64,000 nucleotides of DNA from Pseudomonas fluvialis (GCF_014207935.1 NZ_JACHLL010000003.1:322265-386264), one strand, 5' to 3'. Positions 28,386-38,898 are shown, counted from the stretch's first letter. Notes: a model not told the origin generated them from the sequence alone. Numbers and translations: made by a program.

Positions 28386-29525
28386 TCAGAGCTTCATCCC
28401 GCGACTGATGATCTCCTTCATGATCTCCGAGGTGCCGGCGAAGATGCGCTGGATGCGCGCGTTCGCGTACATCTTGCAGATCGGGTATTCCCACATGTAG
28501 CCCCAGCCGCCGTGCAGCTGCACGCCCTCGTCGACTACCTTGCACAGCAGCTCGGTGGTGAACAGCTTGGCCTCGGCGGCGACCTCGGGGGTGAGCTTCT
28601 TCTGGTTGTGGTCCATCACGCAGCGGTCGGTGAACACCTGGGCCACGTCCACCTGGGTGCGCATCTCGGCCAGCTTGAAGCGGGTGTTCTGGAAGTGCGA
28701 CACCGGACGACCGAAGGCCTGGCGCTCCTTCACGTAGTCGATGGTGGTCTGCAGCGCCGCCTCGGCACCGGCGACCGCGCCGCAGGCGTTGGTCAGGCGC
28801 TCCTGGGCCAACATGTTCATCAGGTAGAAGAAGCCGCCCTTGGCGTCGCCCAGCAGGTTGGCCTTGGGCACCTTCACGTTGTTGAAGAACAGCTCGGCGG
28901 TGTCCTGGCTGTGCATGCCCAGCTTCTTCAGCTTCTTGCCGCGCTCGAAGCCTTCCATGCCGCGCTCGACCAGAAACAGGCCCATGGCGTGCTTGTTGGA
29001 CGGATCGGTCTTGGCCGCGACGATCACCACATCGGCCAGGTAGCCGTTGGAGATGAACACCTTGGAGCCGTTCAGCTCCCAGTGATCACCCTTGTCCACC
29101 GCCGTGGTGCGCATGCCGGCCAGATCGGAGCCCGCGCCCGGCTCGGTCATGGCCACGGCCAGGATGGTCTCGCCACGGATGATGCCCGGCATCAGACGGG
29201 CCTTCTGCTCGGCATTGCCGTACTCGGCGATATAGGGGCCGCACAGGGCCGAGTGCAGCGGAATCATGAAGCCGGCTTCGTTGATGCGCGCTAGCTCCTC
29301 GCACATGATTTGCTCGTAGCGAAAATCCTTCAGGCCCAGACCGCCGTATTCCTCCTCAGCCCAGGGCAGCAGGAAGCCCTGCTCGCCGGCCTTGAGCCAG
29401 ACCTCGCGGCTGACCATGCCGGCCTCTTCCCAGGCCTCCTGATGCGGCACCACTTCCTTGAGCAGGAAGGCGCGGAAGGACTCGCGGAACATGTTGTGTT
29501 CGGTTTCGAAATGATTGCGCTGCAT
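28386..29525 (-). CDS. Acyl-CoA dehydrogenase
   Basis: 379-aa FAD enzyme that introduces the 2,3-double bond into acyl-CoA. Typical motifs: AVAMTEPGAGSDLAGMRT, KVFISNGYLADVVIVAAKTD, and near the C-terminus QLHGGWGYMWEYPICKMYANARIQRIFAGTSE (key parts GGWGYM and IFAGTSEIM). It is first gene of the three-gene acyl-CoA block and so probably sets its promoter; no operator was recognised. Confidence 0.93.
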   Translation of the reverse strand: MQRNHFETEHNMFRESFRAFLLKEVVPHQEAWEEAGMVSREVWLKAGEQGFLLPWAEEEYGGLGLKDFRYEQIMCEELARINEAGFMIPLHSALCGPYIAEYGNAEQKARLMPGIIRGETILAVAMTEPGAGSDLAGMRTTAVDKGDHWELNGSKVFISNGYLADVVIVAAKTDPSNKHAMGLFLVERGMEGFERGKKLKKLGMHSQDTAELFFNNVKVPKANLLGDAKGGFFYLMNMLAQERLTNACGAVAGAEAALQTTIDYVKERQAFGRPVSHFQNTRFKLAEMRTQVDVAQVFTDRCVMDHNQKKLTPEVAAEAKLFTTELLCKVVDEGVQLHGGWGYMWEYPICKMYANARIQRIFAGTSEIMKEIISRGMKL

Positions 29526-29650
29526 GCTGCATCTCCGTGCAGGTGAGTAGGTCCGGGCCAGAGCCCCGAGGTCGTGGCGCAGAGTAGGCGCCGCCCTCCC
29601 CGGCCCTCAATGACCCATGCGCTCAGGGCGATTGACGCTTTCGTTCAGAC

Positions 29651-29679
29651 AAAAAAAGCCCCGCTGGAGAAGGCGGGGC
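29651..29679 (-). terminator. Terminator of dctA
   Basis: GCCCCGC/GCGGGGC hairpin (29658-29679) that on the minus strand runs into seven T. A second GC-rich hairpin (CCGCCGGGC/GCCCGGCGG, 29689-29712) stands between it and the dctA stop. Confidence 0.82.
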
Positions 29680-29723
29680 CAAAAACAGCCGCCGGGCTTG
29701 GGGGCCCGGCGGCGGTGGGAGGA

Positions 29724-31022
29724 TCAGGCCAGTTCGCGCACCACCGGCTGCACTTCAGGCGCACGGGTCCCGCTGGTCAGTTCGCGCTGCAGGGTGGTTT
29801 CATCCAACTGCCTGCACCACTTGGCCACCACCAGCGTGGCCACGCCGTTGCCGATCAGGTTGGTCAGCGCGCGCGCCTCGGACATGAAGCGGTCGATACC
29901 GAGAATCAGCGCCAGGCCAGCCACCGGCAGATGACCCACGGCGGACAGGGTGGCGGCCAGCACGATGAAGCCCGAGCCGGTAACACCCGCCGCACCCTTG
30001 GAGGCGATCAGCAGCACCGCCAGCAGGGTCAGCTGGTGGGTGATGTCCATCGGCGTGTCGGTGGCCTGGGCGATGAACACCGCCGCCATGGTCAGGTAGA
30101 TGGAGGTGCCGTCGAGGTTGAAGGAGTAGCCGGTGGGAATCACCAGGCCGACCACCGACTTGTCGGCGCCGAGTTTCTCCAGCTTGGTCAGCATGCGCGG
30201 CAGGGCCGATTCCGAGGACGAGGTGCCGAGCACGATCAGCAGCTCCTCGCGGATATAGCGAATGAAGCGGCTGATGCTGAAGCCGTGGGCGCGGGCGATC
30301 GAGCCCAGCACAACGAAGATGAAGAACAGGCAGGTGGCGTAGAAGCACAGCATCAGCTGGCCCAGCTGCACCAGCGAGCCCACGCCGTACTGGCCGATGG
30401 TGAAGGCCATGGCGCCGAAGGCGCCGATGGGCGCGACCTTCATGATCACGCCGATGATGTTGAACATCACCTGCGCCACCTGCTCGACAAAGTGCAGCAC
30501 CGCACGGCCCGGCTCGCCCAGACGCTGCAGCGCGTAGCCGAACAGCACGGAGAAGAACAGCACCTGCAGAATGTCGCCGCTGGCGAAGGCGCCGACGATG
30601 GTCGAGGGAATCACGTTTAGCAGGAAGGCCAGGGTGCTCTGCTGCGCGCCGGCGGCGGCGAAGGCATCGATACCCTTGGTATCCAGGCTGGCCGGGTCGA
30701 TGTGCATGCCAGCGCCTGGCTGCACCAGGTTGACCACCACCAGGCCGATCACCAGCGCCAGGGTCGACACCACCTCGAAATACAGCAGCGCGTAGCCGCC
30801 GGTCTTGCCCACCGACTTCATGTTCTGCATGCCGGCGATGCCGCTGACCACGGTGCAGAAGATGATGGGCGCGATGGCCATCTTGATCAGTTTGACGAAG
30901 CCATCGCCGAGCGGTTTGAGCGCCACCCCGGCCTGCGGGTAGAAGTGGCCGATAGCGATACCGATGGCGATGGCCACCAGCACCTGGGCATACAGGCTCC
31001 GATAAAGCGGTTTGCGGGTCAT
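29724..31022 (-). CDS. dctA: C4-dicarboxylate:cation symporter DctA
   Basis: Imports succinate, fumarate and malate across the inner membrane. The 432-aa product has the SDF-family serine-rich and helical-hairpin motifs ([57 protein letters not shown]). The start at 31022 ([15 protein letters not shown]) has a GAGGA site before it and is preferred to an extension at 31076. It is divergent from dctBD, with a sigma-54 promoter upstream. Confidence 0.95.
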   Translation of the reverse strand: MTRKPLYRSLYAQVLVAIAIGIAIGHFYPQAGVALKPLGDGFVKLIKMAIAPIIFCTVVSGIAGMQNMKSVGKTGGYALLYFEVVSTLALVIGLVVVNLVQPGAGMHIDPASLDTKGIDAFAAAGAQQSTLAFLLNVIPSTIVGAFASGDILQVLFFSVLFGYALQRLGEPGRAVLHFVEQVAQVMFNIIGVIMKVAPIGAFGAMAFTIGQYGVGSLVQLGQLMLCFYATCLFFIFVVLGSIARAHGFSISRFIRYIREELLIVLGTSSSESALPRMLTKLEKLGADKSVVGLVIPTGYSFNLDGTSIYLTMAAVFIAQATDTPMDITHQLTLLAVLLIASKGAAGVTGSGFIVLAATLSAVGHLPVAGLALILGIDRFMSEARALTNLIGNGVATLVVAKWCRQLDETTLQRELTSGTRAPEVQPVVRELA

Positions 31023-31125
31023 GGCAGGTTCCTCAGAGTGGGCGACGGGCCCGTCATCGAACAGGCTCTCCTGCACGGGAGAGCATTATTGTTGGCCTCT
31101 GTCGATCAGCGGCTGAGGGAGCCTT

Positions 31126-31141
31126 TGCAGCCGCTGTGCCA
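31126..31141 (-). promoter_or_regulatory. Sigma-54 promoter of dctA
   Basis: The minus strand reads TGGCACAGCGGCTGCA, which matches the -24/-12 consensus TGGCACRNNNNTTGCW at every fixed position except one T to C. It lies about 105 bases from the dctA start, and an RpoN activator (dctD) is encoded close by. Confidence 0.82.
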
Positions 31142-31214
31142 CTTCGATAAATAAAAATAAAGTCTTTAAAAACAGTAATTTAAAAACACAATACAAAAGC
31201 CGTCCGGTGCCGAT

Positions 31215-31252
31215 TGGCGGTAGCCCGCCAGGCCAGTGGCGGCTTTCCGCCA
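31215..31252. promoter_or_regulatory. Tandem DctD-type enhancer sites
   Basis: Two copies of TGGCGG-N4-CCGCCA (31215-31230 and 31237-31252) with identical arms, centres 22 bp apart (two helical turns). They lie about 75 to 125 bp upstream of the sigma-54 promoter, as expected for an activator bound as a pair of dimers. Confidence 0.72.
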
Positions 31253-31355
31253 AACCCGTGCGAGGCCTGCCCGACGCCCGCCGCGCGGTGACTTGTCGGC
31301 CCGGCACAAGGCTGCCTACCATCCTCTGCAGAGCCTTTTGCCAACGGGTCCATGC

Positions 31356-33188
31356 ATGCCTCGCCCCTCGCTGTTTCGCCGCTTAGTGCAGGTCATGCGC
31401 CGCCCACGCTGGGGCCATCTGCTGCTGCTCGCCGCCCTGCTGCTGCCTCTGCTGTGGCCGCTGCAGCAACTGGCCGAGCGTTACTACGGCGAACGCCTGC
31501 GCGAACGCAGCCAGCAGACCCTGGCCCTGTATGTGGCCAACCTGCAGGCGACCCTGCGCCGCTTCGAGGTGCTGCCCAGCCTGCTCAGCGACCTGCCGGA
31601 GCTGCGCCAGCTGCTGGCCAGCCCCGCGGACCCGGCAGGACGCGACCGCGCCAACGCCTTGCTGATCCGCGTGGCCGAGCAGACCGGCGCGGCGGTGATC
31701 TACCTGCTCGATGCCCAGGGCAACACCCTGGCCACCTCCAACGTCGGCCAGGCCGACGACTTCAGCGGGCGCAACTTCGCCTTCCGCCCCTATTACCGTG
31801 ACGCCATGGCCGGCAAGCGCGCGCGCTTCTTTGGCCTCGGCACCACCTCGCAGCGCCGTGGCTACTACTTTGCCGATGCCCTCGACGACACCGGCGGCAC
31901 CCTCGGCGTACTGGTGATCAAGATCGACCTGGAGGATCACGAAAGCCTGTGGGGCCAGAGTGATGAACGCCTGCTGGTGACCGATGCCCGCGGTGTAGTA
32001 ATCCTCAGCTCCCACGGGCCGTGGCGCTTTCTCGCCCGCCAGCCGCTCAGTGCCGCGCAGCTGGCCGAGATCGCCCGTGACCAGCCCTACCCCAGCGCAT
32101 CGCCGGCGCCGCTGGCATTGAACGCGAGGGACTGGCTGGAACAGCAGCGCCCCCTGCCGGAAGCCGGCTGGAACGTGAGCATCCTCACCCCGCGCACGCT
32201 GCTGGCCGCCCAGGTACAGAGCGCGGTGCTGATCGCCGCCGCCGCGCTGGCCGTGCTGCTGCTGTTGCTTGGCCTGCTGCTGCAGCGCCGGCGCCACTAC
32301 CTGGCGCGCATCGATCAGGACAGCCGCGCGCGCCGCGAGCTGGAACAGCGCGTGGCCGAGCGCACTGCCGATCTGCAGGCCCTCAACCAGCACCTGCGTG
32401 AAGCCGTGCTGGAGCGCGAGGCAGCGCAGCAGCAACTGGTCAGCACCCAGGACGAACTGGTCCAGGCCGGCAAGCTGTCGGCCCTCGGCACCATGGCCGC
32501 CAGCATCAGCCACGAACTTAACCAGCCGCTGGCGGCGATCCGCAGCTATGCCGACAACGCCAGCGTGCTGCTCGACCACGGCCGTCTCGACGACACCCGC
32601 GGCAACCTGCGTCAGATCAGCGAGCTGACCACACGCATGGCCTCCATCATCAGCCACCTGCGCGCCTATGCCCGGCGCGACCGGCATGCCCCGGAAAGCG
32701 TGGCCCTGCAACCGGCGCTGGACGATGCCCTGGCCCTGCTGGCCAAGCGCCGGCGCGAGCTGAACATCGAACTGCACCGCGACCTGCCCGAAGCACCGCT
32801 GTGGGTGCAGGCAGGCGAAACCCGGCTGCGGCAGATTCTCGCCAACCTGCTGGGCAATGCCCTCGACGCCCTCAGCGAGCGCGCCCCGCCGCGCCAGCTG
32901 TGGCTGAGTACCCAGCTCGACAGCGAAGGCGTGACCCTGCAGCTGCGCGACAACGGTCCCGGGTTTTCCGCCGAGGCCCTGCTGCGCGCCCGCGAACCCT
33001 TCTTCACCACAAAACAGCATGGCAATGGCCTGGGCCTTGGCCTGGCCATCTGCAACAACCTGGTCGATGCCCTGGAGGGCCGCCTGACACTGGCCAACCA
33101 CCCGCAAGGCGGCGCCCAACTCAGCCTGTTCCTGCGCCATGCCAAGGACGCCATGCACAGCGCCAGCCACGAGGATCTGCCCGGATGA
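31356..33188 (+). CDS. dctB: C4-dicarboxylate sensor kinase DctB
   Basis: 610-aa membrane histidine kinase. A first transmembrane helix (HLLLLAALLLPLLWPLQ) precedes a periplasmic double-PDC sensor region and a second helix (VLIAAAALAVLLLLLGLLL, near residue 295). A coiled-coil linker, a HisKA box with the phospho-accepting histidine in SHELNQPLAAIRSYADN and an ATPase with NLLGNALDAL, DNGPGF and GNGLGLGLAICNNLV follow. The start at 31356 (MPRPSLFRRL) is favoured over an in-frame upstream extension. It overlaps dctD by four bases (ATGA). Confidence 0.93.
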   Translation: MPRPSLFRRLVQVMRRPRWGHLLLLAALLLPLLWPLQQLAERYYGERLRERSQQTLALYVANLQATLRRFEVLPSLLSDLPELRQLLASPADPAGRDRANALLIRVAEQTGAAVIYLLDAQGNTLATSNVGQADDFSGRNFAFRPYYRDAMAGKRARFFGLGTTSQRRGYYFADALDDTGGTLGVLVIKIDLEDHESLWGQSDERLLVTDARGVVILSSHGPWRFLARQPLSAAQLAEIARDQPYPSASPAPLALNARDWLEQQRPLPEAGWNVSILTPRTLLAAQVQSAVLIAAAALAVLLLLLGLLLQRRRHYLARIDQDSRARRELEQRVAERTADLQALNQHLREAVLEREAAQQQLVSTQDELVQAGKLSALGTMAASISHELNQPLAAIRSYADNASVLLDHGRLDDTRGNLRQISELTTRMASIISHLRAYARRDRHAPESVALQPALDDALALLAKRRRELNIELHRDLPEAPLWVQAGETRLRQILANLLGNALDALSERAPPRQLWLSTQLDSEGVTLQLRDNGPGFSAEALLRAREPFFTTKQHGNGLGLGLAICNNLVDALEGRLTLANHPQGGAQLSLFLRHAKDAMHSASHEDLPG

Positions 33189-34543
33189 GCAAGCCATTCG
33201 ACCCCACCTGCCAGGTCGTGCTGATCGATGACGACGCCGACCTGCGCCTGGCCCTGACCCAGACTCTCGACCTCGCCGGCCTCCGGGTCGCCAGCCTTGG
33301 CGATGCCCGTGGCCTGGCCGCACAACTGCCGGACAACTGGCCCGGCGTGGTGGTCAGCGATATCCGCATGCCGGGCCTCGATGGCCTGCAGCTGCTGGCC
33401 CAGCTGCACGGTCGCGATGCCGAGTTGCCGGTGCTGCTGATCACCGGCCATGGCGATGTGCCGATGGCGGTGCAGGCCATGCGCGACGGCGCCTTCGACT
33501 TTCTGGAAAAGCCCTTTGCCAGCCAGGCCCTGATCGACAGCGTGCACCGCGCCCAGCAGCTGCGCGCGCTGGTGGTGGAAAACCGCCAGCTGCGTCTGGC
33601 GCTGGTCGATCAGCAAGCCCTGGACATTCCCCTGCTCGGCCAGTCGCCGGCCATGCAGCGCCTGCGCCAGCAAATGACGGCCCTGGCGGCGGTGGAGACC
33701 GATGTGCTGATCCTCGGCGAAACCGGTGCCGGCAAGGAGGTGGTAGCCCGTGCCCTGCACCAGCTCTCGCCACGCCGCGCCGCGCCCTTTGTCGCCATCA
33801 ACGCCGGCGCCCTGGCCGAGTCGGTGGTCGAAAGCGAGCTGTTCGGCCACGAAGCCGGCGCCTTTACCGGCGCGCAGAAGCGGCGGGTCGGCAAGTTCGA
33901 GTTCGCCAACGGCGGCACCGTGTTTCTCGACGAGATCGAAAGCATGAGCCTGGAGGTGCAGGTCAAACTGCTGCGCCTGCTGCAGGAACGGGTCGTCGAG
34001 CGCGTGGGCGGCAATCAGCTGATCCCGCTGAACATCCGCGTGATCGCGGCGAGCAAGGAGGACCTCAGGGTCGCCGCCGATCAGGGCCGCTTCCGCGCCG
34101 ACTTGTATTACCGCCTCAACGTCACGCCGCTGCGCCTGCCGGCACTGCGCGAACGGGGCGAAGACATCCTGCTGCTGTTCCAGCACTTCGTCGATCGCGC
34201 CGCCGAGCGCCATGCCCTGCCCACCCGGACGATTGAAACCGAGGCACGGGCCGAGCTGCTGCTGCACGGCTGGCCCGGCAATGTGCGCGAACTGCAGAAC
34301 GCTGCCCAGCGCTATGCCCTCGGCCTGCCGCTGGAGCTCAACGCCACAGCGGCAGGCACGCCCGGCGCTGGCGGCGGCCTGAGCCAGCAGGTGGAAGCCT
34401 ATGAGCGGGCCCTGATCGCCGCCGAGCTGAGCCAGGGCCACGCCTCGCTGCGCAGCCTGGCCGAAGCCCTCGGCGTACCGCGCAAGACCCTGCACGACAA
34501 GCTGCGCAAATACGGTCTGCCATGGGGCGACGAGGAGTCCTGA
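33185..34543 (+). CDS. dctD: Sigma-54 activator DctD
   Basis: 452-aa response regulator. The receiver domain has the phospho-aspartate in VVVSDIRMPGLDG and the lysine in FLEKPF. The AAA+ domain has Walker A GETGAGKEV, the sigma-54 contact loop GAFTGA and Walker B GGTVFLDEIES. A Fis-type helix-turn-helix closes the protein (LRSLAEALGVPRKTLHDKLRKYGL). It is coupled to dctB by an ATGA overlap and is expected to act at 31215-31252 on dctA. Confidence 0.95.
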   Translation: MSKPFDPTCQVVLIDDDADLRLALTQTLDLAGLRVASLGDARGLAAQLPDNWPGVVVSDIRMPGLDGLQLLAQLHGRDAELPVLLITGHGDVPMAVQAMRDGAFDFLEKPFASQALIDSVHRAQQLRALVVENRQLRLALVDQQALDIPLLGQSPAMQRLRQQMTALAAVETDVLILGETGAGKEVVARALHQLSPRRAAPFVAINAGALAESVVESELFGHEAGAFTGAQKRRVGKFEFANGGTVFLDEIESMSLEVQVKLLRLLQERVVERVGGNQLIPLNIRVIAASKEDLRVAADQGRFRADLYYRLNVTPLRLPALRERGEDILLLFQHFVDRAAERHALPTRTIETEARAELLLHGWPGNVRELQNAAQRYALGLPLELNATAAGTPGAGGGLSQQVEAYERALIAAELSQGHASLRSLAEALGVPRKTLHDKLRKYGLPWGDEES

Positions 34544-34651
34544 CGAACCCGGCTGTGCACACAAGAATCGGGTTGGCCTGCTAGGCTCAACCGAATAACA
34601 AAGCGTTGTCTTATGCTGTAACGCAATTTCACCGTTCGTCATGGAAAGCGC

Positions 34652-36847
34652 ATGCCCGAGCAGACCCGCACCGCAGCTCCCGTCACCTCACTGCCTCCGC
34701 TGTCACCCGGCGCCGGTTTGCTGCTGGCCGGCCTGACCCTGCTGTTGCTGGCCATCTGGCTGCTGCCGGAAAGCAACGCACTGAAGCAGAGCGCAATCTG
34801 GTTCCCCACCTGGGTGCACAGCACCACGGAACTGGTGGCGGTGGTCATCGCCATCCTGGTGTTCAGCGTCACCTGGCACAGCTACCGCGCCGAGCAGGCC
34901 GGCAACCTCACTGTACTGGCCTGCGGCTACCTGGCCGTGGGCCTGCTGGATAGCGCACACCTGCTGTCCTACCGCGGCATGCCGGACTTCATCACCCCGG
35001 CCAGCCCGGAAAAGGCCATCGACTTCTGGCTGGCCGCCCGTCTGATCGCGGCGCTCAGCCTGCTGATCGTATCCCTGCGCCACTGGCAGCCGCTGCGTCA
35101 GGCCAGCAGTCGCCCTCTGCTGCTCGGCGGCGCTCTCGCCCTGGTCGGGCTGATCCTCTACATGCGCCTGTGGCACCCGCAGGTTTTCCCGCGCACCTTC
35201 ATCGAAGGCCAGGGCCTGACGGCGGTGAAGATCGCCACCGAGTGGCTGATCATCGGCCTGCTGATCTGCGCCGCGCTGGCCCTCAGCCTGCGGCATCATC
35301 GCCGCCCGTTCGATGTCCAGACCCTGCTGTTGGCCGTCGGCATCTCGATCCTCTCGGAACTGTGCTTCACCGCCTACCGCAACGTGCACGATATCTACAG
35401 CCTGATCGGTAACCTCTATAAAGTGCTGGCCTACCTGCTGATCTACCGCGTGGTGTTCGTCTCCAGTGTCGAGGAGCCCTACCGCCAGCTGGCAGCGGAA
35501 ATCAGCGAGCGTCACGCCGCCGAAGCCAAGGCCGAAACCCTGGCCTTCTACGACACCCTCACCGGCCTGCCCAACCTGGAACTGCTGCGCGACCGCACCG
35601 AACAGGCTTTGGCCGCCAGCCAGCGCAGCGGCAAAGCCGTGGCGCTGCTGATCATGGACGTCGATGACTTCAAGACCATCAACGATTCGCTCGGCCACTC
35701 CTATGGCGATGAACTGCTGCGCGCCATCGCCGCCCGCCTGCACGGGCTGCTGCGCAGCAACGACACCCTGTGCCGGCAGAGCGGCGACGAGTTCGCCATC
35801 CTCCTGCCCGAGCAGGACAGCAGCGAGCCCGCCGGCTACCTGGCGGAAAAGATCATGCGCAATTTCAAGGAGCCGTTCAGCCTGTTCGGCCATAGCCTGA
35901 GCGTCAGTGTGTCGCTCGGCGTGGCGGTGGCTCCCAACGATGGCAAGGACTTCGAAGCCCTGCTGCGCAATGCCGAAACCGCCATGTACCAGGCCAAGCA
36001 GCAAGGCCGGCAGACCTGGTGCTACTTCGACCAGGCGATGAACCGGCAGGCGCTGGAAGTGCTCACCCTGGTCAACGACCTGCGCCAGGCCTTGGAGCGC
36101 GAGCAGATGCGCCTGTACTACCAGCCCCAAGTCGACCTGCGCAGCGGCCGCCTGCTGGGCGTCGAGGCTCTGGTACGCTGGCAGCACGCCGAACGCGGTC
36201 TGGTTTCGCCCGCGCAATTCATTCCGCTGGCCGAGGAAACCCGGCTGATCGTGCCCATCGGCCACTGGATTCTGCAGGAGGCCTGTCGCCAGGCCATGCT
36301 GTGGAAACGTGCCGGCCTGGACATTCCCCAGGTGGCGGTGAACATTTCGGCCGTGCAGTTGCAGCACGGCAACCTGGAACAGAGCGTGTTGCAGGCCCTG
36401 GCCTCCTCGCAGCTGCCGGCCGCCATGCTGGAGCTGGAAATCACCGAGTCCAGCCTGATCGACAAGACCGACCAGGTGCTCGACACCCTCAAGCGCCTCA
36501 AGGCGCTCGGCGTGCGCCTGTCGATCGACGACTTCGGCACCGGCTACTCCAGCCTCGCCTACCTGCGCACCCTGGCCGTGGACAAACTGAAGATCGACCA
36601 GTCCTTCGTCCGCGACCTGCCCTACAGCGCCGACAGCCGCGCCATCGTCACCGCCATCGTGCACATGGCCCAGTCGCTGGGCCTGACTACCATCGCCGAG
36701 GGCGTCGAGGAACAGGCCATTGCCCGCACCCTCTGCGAACTGGACTGCCACGAAGCCCAGGGCTATCTGTATGCCCGCCCGCTGCCGGCCGACCAACTCA
36801 GCGAGCTGGCCGCAGCCTGGCGTGCCGAGGACTGGGCCATCGCCTGA
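34652..36847 (+). CDS. MASE3-GGDEF-EAL membrane c-di-GMP enzyme
   Basis: 731 aa. About seven N-terminal membrane helices form a MASE3-like sensor (WHSYRAEQ, GYLAVGLLDSAHLLSYRGMP). The GGDEF domain has SGDEF in place of GGDEF, a variant seen in some active cyclases. The EAL domain is complete (GVEALVRW, DDFGTGYSSLAYL), so phosphodiesterase activity is likely. It stands alone between dctD and an AraC gene. Confidence 0.92.
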   Translation: MPEQTRTAAPVTSLPPLSPGAGLLLAGLTLLLLAIWLLPESNALKQSAIWFPTWVHSTTELVAVVIAILVFSVTWHSYRAEQAGNLTVLACGYLAVGLLDSAHLLSYRGMPDFITPASPEKAIDFWLAARLIAALSLLIVSLRHWQPLRQASSRPLLLGGALALVGLILYMRLWHPQVFPRTFIEGQGLTAVKIATEWLIIGLLICAALALSLRHHRRPFDVQTLLLAVGISILSELCFTAYRNVHDIYSLIGNLYKVLAYLLIYRVVFVSSVEEPYRQLAAEISERHAAEAKAETLAFYDTLTGLPNLELLRDRTEQALAASQRSGKAVALLIMDVDDFKTINDSLGHSYGDELLRAIAARLHGLLRSNDTLCRQSGDEFAILLPEQDSSEPAGYLAEKIMRNFKEPFSLFGHSLSVSVSLGVAVAPNDGKDFEALLRNAETAMYQAKQQGRQTWCYFDQAMNRQALEVLTLVNDLRQALEREQMRLYYQPQVDLRSGRLLGVEALVRWQHAERGLVSPAQFIPLAEETRLIVPIGHWILQEACRQAMLWKRAGLDIPQVAVNISAVQLQHGNLEQSVLQALASSQLPAAMLELEITESSLIDKTDQVLDTLKRLKALGVRLSIDDFGTGYSSLAYLRTLAVDKLKIDQSFVRDLPYSADSRAIVTAIVHMAQSLGLTTIAEGVEEQAIARTLCELDCHEAQGYLYARPLPADQLSELAAAWRAEDWAIA

Positions 36848-36927
36848 GGCCCGCACCAACAGCCGGCTTGTTCTGTTCGCTGGCGGCGCTCTAACATCGG
36901 CGCTCCAGTCCCCCAGCCGGTAGCCCC

Positions 36928-37926
36928 ATGCGCGAACGCACCATCGCCAGCCATTTCGTCCGCGCCGCCCTGCGCGGCGCCCAGCACCAGGGCCTCGACT
37001 GCCTGCCGCTGCTGCGCCAGGCCGGCGTGCAGCCGGCCGTGCTGGAAGAGCCGCGCGCGCGCATCGACCCGCAGCAGTTCGCCCGCTTGGTGCAACTGCT
37101 GTGGGAACGCCTGGATGACGAATACCTCGGCTTCGGCCGGCTCAAGAGCAAACGCGGCACCTTCGCCATGATGGGCCACGCCATCATTCACTGCCGCACG
37201 CTGGAAAAGGCGCTGAGCCGGGGCGCGCTGTTCTACGGTCTGTTCCCCGATGCGCCGACCATCCGCCTGGAGCGCGAAGGCGACTGGGCACGCCTGTCAG
37301 TGGACGACTCCAGCCTGTGGGACCCGGACCACTTCCTGGTCGAATGCCTGCTGGTCATCTGGCACCGCCTCGGCAGCTGGCTGATCGGGCAACGCATCCG
37401 CCTGGAGGAAGCCACCTTCACCTACGCCGAACCGGCGCATATCGCCGAGTACGACCTGATTTTCCCCTGCCAGCGACGCTTCAACGCTGGGCGGACCAGC
37501 CTGCTGTTTCATGCCCGCTACCTGGGCATGCCGCTGCTGCAGGACGAGCGCACGCTCAAGCAGTTCCTCGAACACTCACCCGCCGACCTGCTGGCCCGCC
37601 CGGATGGCGGCGACAGCCTGACCAGCCAAATCCGCCGCCTACTTGGCCGCGACTGCGCCAGCTGGCCGGACCTCGACGCCGTCGCCACACAGCTGCACCT
37701 CAGCCCGCAGACCCTGCGCCGCCACCTGCGTGAAGAAGGCTCCAGTTTTCAGGAGCTCAAGGATCACCTGCGCCGCGACCTGGCCATCTACCACCTCGGC
37801 CGCGACGAACTGGCCATCCAGGATATCGCCGAGCAGCTCGGTTTCTCCGAACCCTCGGCCTTCCACCGCGCCTTCAAAAAATGGACCGGCCTGACCCCAG
37901 GCGCCTACCGCGCGCAGGAGAACTGA
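36928..37926 (+). CDS. AraC-family regulator
   Basis: 332 aa with an N-terminal Arabinose_bd-type domain (ALRGAQHQGLDCLPLLRQAGV...) and two C-terminal helix-turn-helix motifs (LSPQTLRRHLREEGSSFQEL and DIAEQLGFSEPSAFHRAFKK) ending in the usual WTGLTPGAYR. The target is unclear because the next gene is intI, 6 bases away and convergent. This is the left chromosomal boundary of the integron. Confidence 0.92.
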   Translation: MRERTIASHFVRAALRGAQHQGLDCLPLLRQAGVQPAVLEEPRARIDPQQFARLVQLLWERLDDEYLGFGRLKSKRGTFAMMGHAIIHCRTLEKALSRGALFYGLFPDAPTIRLEREGDWARLSVDDSSLWDPDHFLVECLLVIWHRLGSWLIGQRIRLEEATFTYAEPAHIAEYDLIFPCQRRFNAGRTSLLFHARYLGMPLLQDERTLKQFLEHSPADLLARPDGGDSLTSQIRRLLGRDCASWPDLDAVATQLHLSPQTLRRHLREEGSSFQELKDHLRRDLAIYHLGRDELAIQDIAEQLGFSEPSAFHRAFKKWTGLTPGAYRAQEN

Positions 37927-37932
37927 GCCCGC

Positions 37933-38898
37933 TCAGTGCCGATCCAGCGGACTGAGCACCGCCAGCCCGCCGCGGTTAAGCACATGGGTGTAGATCATCG
38001 TGGTTTTCACATCCGCATGGCCGAGCAGTTCCTGCACTGTTCGAATGTCCTGACCCGCCTCCAGCAGATGGGTGGCGAAGCAGTGGCGCAAGGTGTGGGG
38101 TGTGGCGGGTTTGGTAATCCCCGTCTTGCGTAGCGCCGCCTTGAAAGCCCGCTGCACACGCTTCTCATCCAGATGGTGACGACGACGCTGATCCGAACGT
38201 GGATCGCGACTGATACCCGAGGCAGGAAACACATACTGCCAACCCCACTCACGCGCCGCGCCAGGGTATTTGCGCGCCAAGGCAAACGGCAGATAGACAG
38301 AGCCGAACCCGGACTGAAGGTCCAGCTCATGCTGAGCCCTCACCCACAGCAAATGCTGCTGCAGAGGAAGCACCAGAGACTGCGGCAACACCGTGACCCG
38401 ATCCTTCATCCCCTTCCCATCGCGCACCAGAATTTCACGCAATGCGAAATCCACATCCTTGACCCGCAACCGCAAGGCCTCCATCAGCCTCAAGCCGGCG
38501 CCGTACAACAGCCCCGTAATCAACGCCATCTGCCCTTCAAAATGCTGCAGAACCTGCTGTGTCTCCTCCCTGGACAACACAACAGGCAAGCGAGCTGGTC
38601 GCTTGGCACGAACGATATCGTCCAACCAGGGCAAATCGATATGCAGCACATGCTTGTACAGAAACAGTAACGCCGAGAGCGCCTGATTCTGAGTGGAAGC
38701 AGAGACATTCTGCTGCACGGCCAGATACGAGAGAAATTGCTCGACTTCCGCCGCCCCTAATTCGGCAGGATGGCGCAAAGCGTGAAAGCGGATAAAGTCC
38801 CGCACCCACTTGGCGTAGACATGTTCTGTGCGAATCGAATAGTGTCGAACCCGGATCTGCTCACGCAGTTGATCCAGCAGCTTAGGCTTGCCGTCCAT
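37933..38898 (-). CDS. intI: Integron integrase IntI (tyrosine recombinase)
   Basis: 321 aa. All tyrosine-recombinase residues are visible: the first arginine in [15 protein letters not shown], then [15 protein letters not shown] (H-x-x-R), the LLGHADV histidine and the nucleophile tyrosine in [12 protein letters not shown]. The integron-specific extra domain is present ([20 protein letters not shown]), separating IntI from XerC/D. The start at 38898 ([15 protein letters not shown]) has GGGAG upstream. The gene is intact, so the array may still be active. No LexA box (CTG-N10-CAG) was seen before it. Confidence 0.95.
   Translation of the reverse strand: MDGKPKLLDQLREQIRVRHYSIRTEHVYAKWVRDFIRFHALRHPAELGAAEVEQFLSYLAVQQNVSASTQNQALSALLFLYKHVLHIDLPWLDDIVRAKRPARLPVVLSREETQQVLQHFEGQMALITGLLYGAGLRLMEALRLRVKDVDFALREILVRDGKGMKDRVTVLPQSLVLPLQQHLLWVRAQHELDLQSGFGSVYLPFALARKYPGAAREWGWQYVFPASGISRDPRSDQRRRHHLDEKRVQRAFKAALRKTGITKPATPHTLRHCFATHLLEAGQDIRTVQELLGHADVKTTMIYTHVLNRGGLAVLSPLDRH

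Noticed and set aside
31383..33323. 646-codon minus-strand open frame opposite dctB
   Set aside because: It covers a gene with complete histidine-kinase motifs; its own product is low-complexity Ala/Gly/Gln-rich sequence.
34703..36859. 718-codon minus-strand open frame opposite the MASE3-GGDEF-EAL gene
   Set aside because: Shadow frame without motifs; the plus strand encodes intact EAL residues.
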